From: Aphrophora alni
Taxonomy: Eukaryota; Arthropoda; Insecta; Hemiptera; Aphrophoridae
Direction of reading: 5' to 3'
Assembly: GCA_963513935.1 (NCBI GenBank)
Contig: OY740765.1
Location: 118,177,362 to 118,241,361, forward strand
DNA length: 64,000 bases
The notes below the pieces were generated by a model. That model was not told the origin of the DNA. It searched no databases and saw only the letters and a list, made by a program, of their open reading frames with translations. Below are positions 10,839-21,479 of the stretch, piece by piece. Numbering within the stretch: position 1 is the stretch's first letter; each line of letters opens with the position of its first letter. A program made the translations under genes and the position numbers.

Positions 10839-12926
10839 TGTTACCAGGGGACTTAAATTTAATAAAGGCGGAACTAAAATGGTAACGATGTTTGAAAAGA
10901 AAAATAAAAAAAAAGACAAAGACAAGTTTAATAATTAACAAGGCTCAAGTTTATTGAAAACAGAAAGAAATTTCGACGGTTCAGACTTTGTCATTTACAA
11001 CAAAAGACATCCTGACACAAATCATCAGTAAAAAAAAAAAAAACTTATGATTAACAAGATCATAAATTGTAAAAGTTATAAGCCCTTAATTGTAACATAT
11101 AATAATTTAGATAAAAAAAAAATTAATCAACAGATTCTAAACATTTATCCCCCCCTTTTAGTATATATATATATGTTTATAGTTACAAAAATTTAACAAT
11201 AAAAAAAGACAATGAGCACAGCTTAATAATTCACAGAATTATAATTAATCAAAAAAAAAAAAAAGATTATACGCCCTTAAAGTAAAAGTATAATAATTTA
11301 AAAAAAAAAAATTAATCAAGATTTTCAAAAAAAAACTTATCCCCCCCCTTTTTAGTTTAGTTTATAAGATGATAGTTTCCTTTTAAACAGTAACAGAAAT
11401 TAACAAAATATAAAAGAGCTTGATATTTTAAGTTCAAGAAAGATCATATCTATAGTTAACATGTTTATCACTAAACTAAAGTAACATAATATAATTGGTT
11501 TGAAAATTTCTTAAAAAAAAAAAAAAAGAAACTGTATTGGCCAATAAATTTATATTTAAATAAAAAAAAAGGAAAAATAATTTAGAATTTTGAAATTTTG
11601 TTAATTGACGTCAATTATTTTAATTTAGAAACTAACCTCTTGGAGGTTGTTAGGACCGAAAATTGCATGCAGGCTCCACCCAATAAATTGTTATATAATT
11701 TATAAATAATTACAAAAGTCTACAACTAGAAAATAGTTTGAAGGAACACATATTTGCGGAAGTAAATTTAGGCACATAAATCATATGAGTTAGTTAAAGT
11801 TCAGTAAAGTCAGCTGTAAAAAAAAAGGACATCACTTTTATGCACTTGAAAATCTGAAGTTATGTGATGCAAAAACGTGTTTTGCCAACAGGACGAAACT
11901 TGCTAGGATGATTCGCTGGTTTGCGCAATATGAGACAAGAATTTCTCTATTTCTCCTACCAGCATATTGGCTGTGGCAAACAAAAAAAACACGTTTCTTT
12001 TAGCGTCTGTGCAAGATCAGACATGTTGTAGCATTAATGTTCTTTATTGAAGAAAATATCTGGTTATTTGTCAAAATTAAAGTAAATTAATTGCATCACA
12101 GAAATTCGTTAAGATAGTAATTAAAAGCTTCTTAGATGATTATAAATTTATTTATATATATAGTTTTGTTTTAAAAGAAAGCTTGTATAAGACTTGTAAG
12201 ATTCTTCAAAAGTCTATAAAACGAAATTTTCTGATTTAGAAGAAATTTCTCTAATTGTTTTATATTTGACATGTTCAATAGGATATTCTGATCATTTAAT
12301 GTTCAACATTAGTCTGCACTTATTTCACAAAATTGTTCAAAACTTAAAATGTGCCTTTACAAGGTTTTGTAAATGATGTTTTAAGAAAAGAAAATTTTTA
12401 TAATCATTTAGTTTCAAAAGAAAATAGAATATTAAATAAAACATGAAATAGATATTTTAAAGAATACATGATAATTAACAAATTATTTTAAAAATTAACA
12501 AAATATATAATATGACAAAATCTGTAAGGTTGAAGTACCTGGTTAATCCTGTCGCAGTTCACGTGAGCATGTACCGAGAAAAATGATGGTTATTTTAACA
12601 TTTTGAACTAGGTTATTTAAACTAAAACGCACGAACTGTAAATTAACATGATGTTGTATGAGACTTGTAAGGTTAGAGAGAAAAAAAACTTTTGTTAAAT
12701 GAGTGATGCAGAATGTAGACCATGTTGTTATCACATCTAGACTGTGGACCGGGTATTAGAGAAGCTAGCTTGACCGGCGAATGGACTTTGTGTTCAGGTA
12801 TCAGGCGATGCTTGGTTTTGGAGCGGGCCGCCAGGTGCCAGCATCTGTCAAGGGACGGAATTTGGATGTGGAAGAGAGTTAATGAAGTTATATTGCGGAA
12901 GTGTTTTTTTGAATTTAAATGCTACA
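10839..12926 (+). repeat. 5' LTR (2088 bp)
   Basis: It has TG...CA ends and is the same length as the 3' LTR. It contains several poly-A and poly-C runs, the palindrome ATTGACGTCAAT near 11605, and a higher-GC 3' end. Identity with the second copy continues two bases further (GC) only because the target duplication and the internal start share those bases. Confidence 0.85.
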
Positions 12927-13139
12927 GCTCTCCCCCCCCGAAAGACGGAGTTAGGGTAGAGTCAGAAAAGGGGGCCAGAAGGGCCTCCCACAAAATTTAG
13001 AAAAAAAAAAGGGACAAGGGCCAGAAGGGCCTCCAAAAGGATTCTAAGGAAAGGGGCCAGAAGGGCCTCCTACAAAATTTTGAAACGGGGCACCTGATAG
13101 AAACAACGCTTCATAATGCTTTAATAATCACCACTCTAG

Positions 13140-13433
13140 GGTGTAGCCTCCTTCGGCACTTACTTATTAAATTTTGAAATTTCTATAGCGTCTCAGCTCT
13201 TCCCACCTATCATTGGGTCAAGCCCCCGACAGAAAGAGCTGAAGGGTGACGCAAAGGTCGACATTGCTGTGCATGAACTGACTTTGTACTCTAAGGTACG
13301 TGGGGAAAGGGGTGGAGTGGCACCTCGGGAATACCAAGTGGAGGTGACCACTCCGGGGACTGGGGAGGGAATGTGCATCGCACATTGGACTTACAGGAAA
13401 GGCCGGACTCAGACGGGGGGGAGTATCCTCTGA
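13140..13433 (+). CDS. Unrecognised GC-richer open frame in the LTR element
   Basis: This is 97 codons with no stop, closed by TGA at 13431-13433. It has no ATG near its beginning, so it may be part of a spliced or frameshifted product. The segment includes DAKVDIAVHELTLYSKV and EYQVEVTTPGTGEG, which looks like ordinary globular protein composition. It stands out against the AT-rich surroundings, like a captured host exon or the last trace of gag. I recognise no family. The minus-strand frame here looks like its shadow. Confidence 0.3.
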   Translation, partial: GVASFGTYLLNFEISIASQLFPPIIGSSPRQKELKGDAKVDIAVHELTLYSKVRGERGGVAPREYQVEVTTPGTGEGMCIAHWTYRKGRTQTGGSIL

Positions 13434-14665
13434 GCCGACCTTTACATTAAATTACAAAAATAAATAAAAATAAAGAAAAACTCCTGAAGCCAATTAGGTC
13501 AGATCATGCTCAGCGTCGTTATTTTTAAATTCCTCTTCTCCCATACGAAGAGAAATTTAAACTATTCACGGCTCTTAACAATTTCCGTGAGAAAAAAGAA
13601 TTTTGAAGGGTCTAAACAAATAATCCATTTGAAAAATAAACAAAGAAGCAGTATGAAACGTTGGGGAGTCAAAATTGTTTTAGTGCCCAAGGCAGGGCAT
13701 GTGATGTTTGACTTAAGGTCTTATGTGGGTATCATGTGCCCCAAAAAAAAAAGGAATTTAATTTAATCAAAAAAAATTGTGTAAAAAAAAATTTCATCAA
13801 AATCTTTAAGTGTTAAAAAAAAAGATGTACAAAAGAAAGAAGTGTAAAAAAAAAGGTGTAGCAAAAGAGATGGTACCAAGATGAATGTATATAAAAGGTG
13901 ACCCATGACAAAAAAAAAAACAAACTCCGGTTTTCTCAACCCTAAACAAACTAAATAAGGAACCAACATGTTGACCTGCCAATAATTAAACAACCGAATA
14001 ATTTAAAGAAAGGAACAAACAGGCCAACCATGTTGCCCTACATACAAAACTGGGCCCCTATAATTTGGAAAAGAAAAAAAATTTTTTTTAGCACACAAAG
14101 ATATATTATTAAAGAGTGTTCAACATTTCAATGATTTATTAAGAAAGTGCCACCATCTGCATCAACCAGTCCACCGCCATCTTGCCTATTACTCAACATG
14201 ATAAAATTTAAAAAAAAATAAATAAAAATAATTTTCCTTCAAGATGACCAAAAAAATTCAAAAGCAAGCTCCGTGTTCTTTAACGAGTCTTCTAATCGCA
14301 GCAAATCCACTGCCATTTTAACTGTTGCTGATAATTATTTAAAAAAAAATAAACCAAGTAATTTAAAAAAAATTTCTTTTAAGAAGATGCCCAAAAAAAA
14401 AAAAAATTAAAGAGCCAGAGAAAGACTCAAGTATTATATGTAGTGTAGATGTTGTGTATATGTGTGTGTGTAAGTATGAATCAATACAGACAACGGAAGA
14501 AAACTCGAGAAAATTTTTGAAGGAGTTTTTGAAATTTTTTTGTTTTTTTTTTTTGTTTTTTAACTATTTTTGGATTTTATTATTTATTTAAAATTTTTTT
14601 GGATTCCCGAATGACCCCGCTGTCTGAATCAAATTCAGTGAATGAGTCGTGTGCAGTGTATGTAA

Positions 14666-14690
14666 ATATATATATATATATATATATATA
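14666..14690. repeat. (TA)n microsatellite
   Basis: About 12 TA units followed by a poly-A run, inside the LTR element. Confidence 0.85.
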
Positions 14691-15054
14691 AAAAAAAAAT
14701 TTAAGCAGACAAAATAATAATAAAAAAAATTTATCAAAATTGGTTTAGAAGTTTTTGTGTAAGTGTTTATAAAAATAAATAAATAATAAAAAAAAGAGAC
14801 TATAGATTTATAGAGCTTTAAATATTTAAACTAAATAAAAAAAATTTCATCAGCAACAGTTGTACAGTATTTGAAAAGCTGCAAAACATAAAAATGAGCC
14901 TTGTTTAACAAAATAATTTTGAATTTAAATTTAGATAGTTCCAATGCGAAATTTTGAAAATTAACTACGGTTCCAGAATTTAAAATAAACCACGCTAGAA
15001 TTTAATTTAACCACACTCGAATCTAGAATCAACCACGCTCTGCTACCAAAAACA

Positions 15055-17142
15055 TGTTACCAGGGGACTTAAATTTAATAAAGGCGGAACTAAAATGGTA
15101 ACGATGTTTGAAAAGAAAAATAAAAAAAAAGACAAAGACAAGTTTAATAATTAACAAGGCTCAAGTTTATTGAAAACAGAAAGAAATTTCGACGGTTCAG
15201 ACTTTGTCATTTACAACAAAAGACATCCTGACACAAATCATCAGTAAAAAAAAAAAAAACTTATGATTAACAAGATCATAAATTGTAAAAGTTATAAGCC
15301 CTTAATTGTAACATATAATAATTTAGATAAAAAAAAAATTAATCAACAGATTCTAAACATTTATCCCCCCCTTTTAGTATATATATATATGTTTATAGTT
15401 ACAAAAATTTAACAATAAAAAAAGACAATGAGCACAGCTTAATAATTCACAGAATTATAATTAATCAAAAAAAAAAAAAAGATTATACGCCCTTAAAGTA
15501 AAAGTATAATAATTTAAAAAAAAAAAATTAATCAAGATTTTCAAAAAAAAACTTATCCCCCCCCTTTTTAGTTTAGTTTATAAGATGATAGTTTCCTTTT
15601 AAACAGTAACAGAAATTAACAAAATATAAAAGAGCTTGATATTTTAAGTTCAAGAAAGATCATATCTATAGTTAACATGTTTATCACTAAACTAAAGTAA
15701 CATAATATAATTGGTTTGAAAATTTCTTAAAAAAAAAAAAAAAGAAACTGTATTGGCCAATAAATTTATATTTAAATAAAAAAAAAGGAAAAATAATTTA
15801 GAATTTTGAAATTTTGTTAATTGACGTCAATTATTTTAATTTAGAAACTAACCTCTTGGAGGTTGTTAGGACCGAAAATTGCATGCAGGCTCCACCCAAT
15901 AAATTGTTATATAATTTATAAATAATTACAAAAGTCTACATCTAGAAAATAGTTTGAAGGAACACATATTTGCGGAAGTAAATTTAGGCACATAAATCAT
16001 ATGAGTTAGTTAAAGTTCAGTAAAGTCAGCTGTAAAAAAAAAGGACATCACTTTTATGCACTTGAAAATCTGAAGTTATGTGATGCAAAAACGTGTTTTG
16101 CCAACAGGACGAAACTTGCTAGGATGATTCGCTGGTTTGCGCAATATGAGACAAGAATTTCTCTATTTCTCCTACCAGCATATTGGCTGTGGCAAACAAA
16201 AAAAACACGTTTCTTTTAGCGTCTGTGCAAGATCAGACATGTTGTAGCATTAATGTTCTTTATTGAAGAAAATATCTGGTTATTTGTCAAAATTAAAGTA
16301 AATTAATTGCATCACAGAAATTCGTTAAGATAGTAATTAAAAGCTTCTTAGATGATTATAAATTTATTTATATATATAGTTTTGTTTTAAAAGAAAGCTT
16401 GTATAAGACTTGTAAGATTCTTCAAAAGTCTATAAAACGAAATTTTCTGATTTAGAAGAAATTTCTCTAATTGTTTTATATTTGACATGTTCAATAGGAT
16501 ATTCTGATCATTTAATGTTCAACATTAGTCTGCACTTATTTCACAAAATTGTTCAAAACTTAAAATGTGCCTTTACAAGGTTTTGTAAATGATGTTTTAA
16601 GAAAAGAAAATTTTTATAATCATTTAGTTTCAAAAGAAAATAGAATATTAAATAAAACATGAAATAGATATTTTAAAGAATACATGATAATTAACAAATT
16701 ATTTTAAAAATTAACAAAATATATAATATGACAAAATCTGTAAGGTTGAAGTACCTGGTTAATCCTGTCGCAGTTCACGTGAGCATGTACCGAGAAAAAT
16801 GATGGTTATTTTAACATTTTGAACTAGGTTATTTAAACTAAAACGCACGAACTGTAAATTAACATGATGTTGTATGAGACTTGTAAGGTTAGAGAGAAAA
16901 AAAACTTTTGTTAAATGAGTGATGCAGAATGTAGACCATGTTGTTATCACATCTAGACTGTGGACCGGGTATTAGAGAAGCTAGCTTGACCGGCGAATGG
17001 ACTTTGTGTTCAGGTATCAGGCGATGCTTGGTTTTGGAGCGGGCCGCCAGGTGCCAGCATCTGTCAAGGGACGGAATTTGGATGTGGAAGAGAGTTAATG
17101 AAGTTATATTGCGGAAGTGTTTTTTTGAATTTAAATGCTACA
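15055..17142 (+). repeat. 3' LTR (2088 bp)
   Basis: Direct copy of 10839-12926 with no net indel. It ends directly upstream of the second half of the split gene and about 365 bp before the intact PC4-like ORF, so any promoter it holds would face those genes if the element is transcribed on the plus strand. Confidence 0.85.
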
Positions 17143-17146
17143 GCAT

Positions 17147-17481
17147 TCACAGAGTATCTCTACGACGACTACAACAACAAATTTCATGTCGATAGGTCGC
17201 AAGTATTGAAACACGTCTATGCAGCGTTAAGGAGTCAACTTTCTTCGGGTGAGATCGACGGTTCTGCAGATTCGGTAAACGTTTTAGTGGGTGGGATGGG
17301 CATGGTTTATCATAACCATTATTGTATCAATTGTGGGAAGGAAGATATAAGCAATGAAAAATACTATCAATTCATTTTCGATGATCCGTGTATACACGAG
17401 TTTTCATTGGTTCAAATCGAACCGGAACTTGAAAGTGGTTTGTGCCGTCTAGCGTTGTATTGTCAAAGTAGTGAGTTGTAA
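17147..17481 (+). pseudogene. 3' part of 155-codon viral-like gene
   Basis: Continues the frame of 10706-10838 after the second GCAT. The end has a possible metal-binding cluster (HNHYCINCGK, i.e. H-x-H-x-C-x-x-C), followed by an acidic stretch and a stop at 17481. The next ATG follows after 26 bp, which is compact viral-type spacing. The family is unknown. Apart from the insertion I see no break in either part. Confidence 0.55.
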
Positions 17482-17507
17482 TCATCTCCTCCGTCACATT
17501 TGAGATA

Positions 17508-18077
17508 ATGGAGTCGAGCAGAATGGACATGGAGCAAACTCCTACCAAACATCAGGTACCGAATAACCTTCCTTTGGGAATTTTTCTTAAATCCGTTCAT
17601 TTCTTAAACAGTGAGTGCACTAAATTCATAGCAACCGGTTTATTCCAGCATACAGGTTTCGCTCTTGGTGGTAAAAAATTTGTTTACTTTACGCACGAAC
17701 AGTTTGACGAAATGTCTATTCACATGAAGGTTATATCGACAGCTCTCAACAGCAGCAGCAAGAGTATGTTACAATTCAACTTGAGTAATGGCGGTGGTGA
17801 CCTAATATTGCGCAATAATTTTGGCAAATGTTACGTTCAATTGTACGACGGGCAACATTGTATGACCTTGAATGCGAACGAATGGAGGCTACTCGAGGAG
17901 AGTATACCGCTTGTGTCCAGACGTGTCGCCGAATTGTTTTATATCAAGAAAGAGTTGGGCTACTACATCATTGAGATCTTGGTCAGCGACGAGCTGGTAT
18001 CTAGTGCACTCCCCGAAGCGGAGAAATTGTACGACGAAGTCAAGTTGTTTAAGAAACACACAGGCGGCGGTAGTTGA
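17508..18077 (+). CDS. PC4-like ssDNA-binding protein (copy 1, intact ORF)
   Basis: A 189-codon frame with an ATG start. Residues ~90-150 (GGGDLILRNNFGKCYVQLYDG, then MTLNANEWRLLEES) follow the PC4/Sub1 fold pattern: a basic-hydrophobic strand with GK-x-YV, a short hairpin, then a 'LN-x-x-EW-x-x-L' helix. Residues ~25-75 (KFIATGLFQHTGFALGGKKF, YFTHEQFDEM) look like a second, more diverged copy, so the protein may carry two such domains. PC4-type domains bind single-stranded DNA and act in transcription or replication; this role here is inferred. The last ~20 nt overlap the start of the next gene in another frame. A C-terminal portion is repeated at 31021-31325. Confidence 0.5.
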   Translation: MESSRMDMEQTPTKHQVPNNLPLGIFLKSVHFLNSECTKFIATGLFQHTGFALGGKKFVYFTHEQFDEMSIHMKVISTALNSSSKSMLQFNLSNGGGDLILRNNFGKCYVQLYDGQHCMTLNANEWRLLEESIPLVSRRVAELFYIKKELGYYIIEILVSDELVSSALPEAEKLYDEVKLFKKHTGGGS

Positions 18078-18507
18078 ATTTCACGTCTTCCGAGATAACG
18101 ACAACAAGTATATAGTCAAAGAATTGGCTATAGTCGGTGATCAATTTCAAAGTGTTACAGTCTTTAAGCGACTCTACAAATTTTCAGTCCTTAATGAAAA
18201 ATCTCAAAAATTGGCTCGTTGGTTGCAATCACGCTTTCACTGTATCAGATGGAACGAGGGTGGTACACCAAATAGTGAGGACACAGTACATACCTTGTGC
18301 AAACCTTTTGCAATCATTTTCACTAAAGGATTGGAAAAGGCACAATTTTTGAGACAATTCCATCTTCATGTCATGGAATTGCCTCAAGAAGAAAAATTCT
18401 CCTATAGCGGAGACCTTAAATGTTTATTACCTCAACATAATATTAATGTAGATAGTAAATGTGCACTAAAAAGCGCTAAAAGTTATTATGATTTACTCCT
18501 AGCCTAA
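18058..18507 (+). pseudogene. DnaQ/RNase H-like protein, copy 1 (start codon lost)
   Basis: The 149-residue frame corresponds codon for codon to the intact copy at 31306-31755. The position of the initiating ATG there is ACA here (18058-18060), so copy 1 has lost its start; otherwise it is open to 18507. The layout is an N-terminal strand, a FK-x-x-Y-F motif region with QK-x-A-x-WL, an IRW...GG segment, an aliphatic IIFTKGLEKAQFLRQF stretch and a C-terminal CALKSAKSYYDLL. From memory this resembles DEDD-exonuclease-like domains found in arthropod mobile-element proteins. An acid residue sits near the N-terminus (VVEFH), but I cannot trace a full catalytic set, so activity is doubtful. Confidence 0.4.
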
Positions 18508-18686
18508 TTTGTTTCCAGAGAGAGAGACCTCTGGAGCAGTGTAAAAACCCGTAAGGCTGTGTGTGTGTTACCCAGGTCCCTGGCGAGGACTTAATTCTCT
18601 TGTAAACCTGTGTGACATAGGCTTGAAGTAAATTCGTACAAAGAAATTTTTTAAAAAAAATATAAATAAAAAAATTTTTGGGGACT

Positions 18687-18776
18687 GACCACAATTTTGT
18701 AATGGAGTGGTGGTCACAGGAAATAGCGATGGATTTGGAGCTATTTCCACAAGGGGTAAAGCCTTCTGCTTACCCC
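18687..18776 (+). ncRNA. Hairpin cluster upstream of IAP-like gene, copy 1
   Basis: There are three successive stems. GACCAC/GTGGTC is at 18687-18692 and 18710-18715. GGAAATAGC/GCTATTTCC is at 18719-18727 and 18740-18748, perfect over 9 bp. GGGGTAA plus AG pairs with CTTACCCC at 18753-18761 and 18769-18776. The second and third are retained in copy 2 at 32003-32060; the first is not. The region lies between the DnaQ-like and IAP-like genes and could be a structured leader, RNA-processing signal or intron-embedded RNA. The function is unknown. Confidence 0.4.
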
Positions 18777-18899
18777 GGCTTGTAATGTGGACACAAGGAA
18801 TGGCTTCACTGTACCACGTGACGGTTCCAACCCTGTGAAAACACAGAGGACAAGTCTATTTTGTTTCAGTCACGAGTTAGAAGTGCGTGTGAGAAGATA

Positions 18900-18990
18900 T
18901 GGTGGACTGATTGTATAAAATTAGAAAATGTATACGACTCCCGATACTCGACTTACACGGCATGGCTACAGACCTATTCAAATTGGGTAT
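18900..18990 (+). pseudogene. IAP-like gene copy 1, 5' part
   Basis: N-terminal part of the BIR-RING gene, cut by the hAT-like insertion after 18990; it resumes at 27808. The ATG used by copy 2 (32181) is ATA here (18897-18899). A pyrimidine-rich TTTTGTTTCAG acceptor-like motif ends at 18869 in both copies, so transcripts may be spliced upstream. Confidence 0.5.
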
Positions 18991-19508
18991 TAGTGATAGA
19001 CGATTGTGCTAATTATGGTTAGCAACTAAAGCTGCTAATGCTAATATTGATTAGCAGCTAAATTTAGCAACTGCTAACTGACGTATGCAATGATAAAAAT
19101 AAGCAGTAGTGAGTAGGCTGCTAAACTAAATAGAAAGTCATTTGATCTGTTATCGTCTATAGCTAGATTCGTGGAATCTATCAAGTATCAATTGGTGGAA
19201 GTGTCGGCTTAGAATGCGCACAATAACAGTACTGTATCTGTCTAGACTTTGTTTATTTATTTATTACTTTTGTATAAGTCAGGTCAAATATAAATATACA
19301 AATATTATATAGTTTATTTGTGTTTATTAATTTTTTTTTAATTGTCTATGAGATTTGTCTGAGATTTTGGCTACGCTTTGTATACATCATTTTGTTTATT
19401 TTATGTACAAAAAAATATGTCTTACATAAAGTAGAGTTAAGATAAACTATGAACTTTTAAGAAAGCCAAAAAAAAATTTTATTTAAGTTTTGTTTAGTTT
19501 ACTTGTGT

Positions 19509-19514
<6 letters not shown>

Positions 19515-19555
<41 letters not shown>
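19515..19555. repeat. (TA)n microsatellite
   Basis: About 20 TA units near the left end of the hAT-like insertion. Frames crossing it are artefacts. Confidence 0.95.
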
Positions 19556-19558
<3 letters not shown>

Positions 19559-19559
19559 T

Positions 19560-21479
19560 GTAACCTCGGCAGTTGTTGGTCAAACAGTGTATTATTGTGC
19601 GTCACTTTCCGGTCCTTGGGCAGTTGCTGGTCCGGTCTTGGCCGTTGTGGGTCCAGGACCTACAACTGCCGTGTTACTGTATAAACTATATATTTCGTCG
19701 GACTTTAAACTGACGACTTTCTGTATAATTCCTTGATTTGGAGCTACCTCTATCTATCTGATGTATGTAGAACTAATTTTCGTTTGAGGAGATGTTCCCC
19801 ACCACAGCTAGGTCAACACTTCATTCTTATTGCGTCAGTTTAAGTTTTGAAATGAGGATAATAAAATTAACTTGTATTCCAGTAATTTTCAATCTGTAAA
19901 CAGGGATTCGAATTGAGTTTAATAAAAGTTGTAATCGTTTTCTAAATTAATATATTATTACTTAAAGTATTAAGATACTTTCATAGAAAGTGGCAATCAT
20001 AATTTGAATATCCAAAACATATGTTTTTAATAAAGAGATGTAGGTTTTTACACTCAGGTTAAGAGAAACTTAAAGCACACATTCCATACATATAAAAGTA
20101 TCAACTGAATTTCGAAAAAATGATAACAATTGTAACACATAAAATTCAATTAAAAATTTTCTAATATATTTTTGCCATTATTGAAGTTATGGTATTTTTT
20201 TATATTGATAACAATTTTGCTCTAATAACAATATTATTTCGATCATCAGTTATTTATAGAAAAATATGCGGTAAATTGAAATGTTCGCCATAGATTTGAG
20301 ACGAAATTGCTTATCCAAATAAGTGTAACTAATTTAAAAAAATTCCTTCTATAACAGTTGTTCATTTTAAGTGTGTCACCATTAAAATATATAACACTTT
20401 CAAAACTGCCATCGTTTTCCGGTATCTTTTTTTAAATTTCAACACCTATCTATAAATAGGAATAACTGCATTATTTTTTTTTTCGAAAAAACCACAAATA
20501 GTCTTAATCCTTCTTTATTCTTAGTATTTTTCGTGATCCCAACCATTTTAAGGAAAATTTGGTTTGTAAATGTAAATTAGGGTTTCTATGAGATGTGACC
20601 TAAATTTATTGTACTCGAAAACGGCTGGCTTTATTTATTTAAATTATATAATCATCCAAATACAAAATGGCGCAGGTCAATAATTGAGATTAAAACTAAA
20701 ATTCTGATTCCGCGATACAGTCATAAAGCCAACTTTTAGACAAGCAACATCTTTTGCTAGCCATTTTTTATTTAAAGGACCCTATATTAGTTTCAATTAT
20801 AATATTATTAAGAAGCCTTCAAAAAGTGTTTTAACAGTGATAGGAATATATATAATTAAATCTTATGTTAACTAAAGTTATATCATACAAAACTCAGAAT
20901 GGTCCAACTATAGTGAAAGAATTGAAAAAGTGTTGAAATGCTTGACTTGCAACGAAAGTAGAACACCAGGAGCAACAAAACATATATAAGCAGCCAGCAC
21001 AAGGTGGAGGGGATCTTTTTGGTGCTTGGGAGATACCGGCCGCGTCGCGAGCTATAGATAGCCCAGGAAGCCTGACTCTAGGACAGAGGGACAAAAGGAA
21101 TTGTCTAAAGTTGATGCTCTACAAAGGTGAGCAAGCATTTATATATAAAGACACCAGTAAATTCAGTAATTTCACTTGAATAAGAGTAGCAATGGTTGGA
21201 ATACTTCTGGGTTTTGAGTAATGGTATATTTAGTTTGAATATTGTTCATTTGATTGTATTTTCCTTTTGTATTATATTAAATTACTGAGAAAAATAGATA
21301 TAAGTTCATGTTGATAACAAAAGCTAATAAAACATTGAACCACTGATTTTGAGTAAAAATTAAGAACCCAGGCAGTTTTGAGAGGCCGATCCTAACAACA
21401 GTATCGTAGAAGCTCCGGAAGGGAGAAAGACGATTGCTTTTAAGTTTAATAAATTTAAGACATCTAAATGATAACATAA
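19560..21479. other. hAT interior, AT-rich, with one promoter-like spot
   Basis: No protein family is recognised. A TATATAAG motif at 20983-20990 is followed by a GC-richer block and then by CAAAG|GTGAGC (GT at 21127). This could be a promoter with a short non-coding first exon and splice donor, but it is unsupported by any coding frame. Confidence 0.25.

Larger units (their letters stand above)
12927..15054 (+). other. Internal region of the LTR element
   Basis: About 2.1 kb without retroviral-type domains. Near the 5' end are three copies of GGGGCCAGAAGGGCCTCC or a variant (12971-12988, about 13018-13034, 13053-13070). They are followed by a 97-codon open frame (13140-13433) of markedly higher GC. 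From about 13440 onward the sequence is A/T-rich with many poly-A runs, a (TA)n tract at 14666-14690 and no coding signal. Confidence 0.7.
10839..17142 (+). mobile_element. Young LTR element without recognised gag-pol (LARD-like)
   Basis: Two direct repeats at a constant offset of 4216 bp bracket about 2.1 kb of internal sequence. The element begins TGTTACC and ends GCTACA, and is flanked by GCAT (10835-10838 and 17143-17146), a 4-bp target duplication. The LTRs look nearly identical; the only difference I noticed is A at 11725 versus T at 15941. The internal part has no recognisable gag, protease, reverse transcriptase or integrase, so it resembles a large retrotransposon derivative mobilised in trans. 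I could not identify a tRNA primer-binding site next to the 5' LTR or a clear polypurine tract before the 3' LTR. The insertion splits a viral-like gene. Its orientation follows that gene only by assumption. Confidence 0.85.

Noticed and set aside
12543..13000. Two open frames inside the 5' LTR and running out of it, repeated in the 3' LTR
   Set aside because: They are repeated only because the LTR is duplicated; composition and start context give no coding support.
17872..18057. Upstream in-frame extension of the DnaQ-like protein
   Set aside because: It overlaps the PC4-like gene in another frame, and its Arg/Ser/Cys-rich translation looks like a shadow. The ATG at 31306 in copy 2 is a better start.
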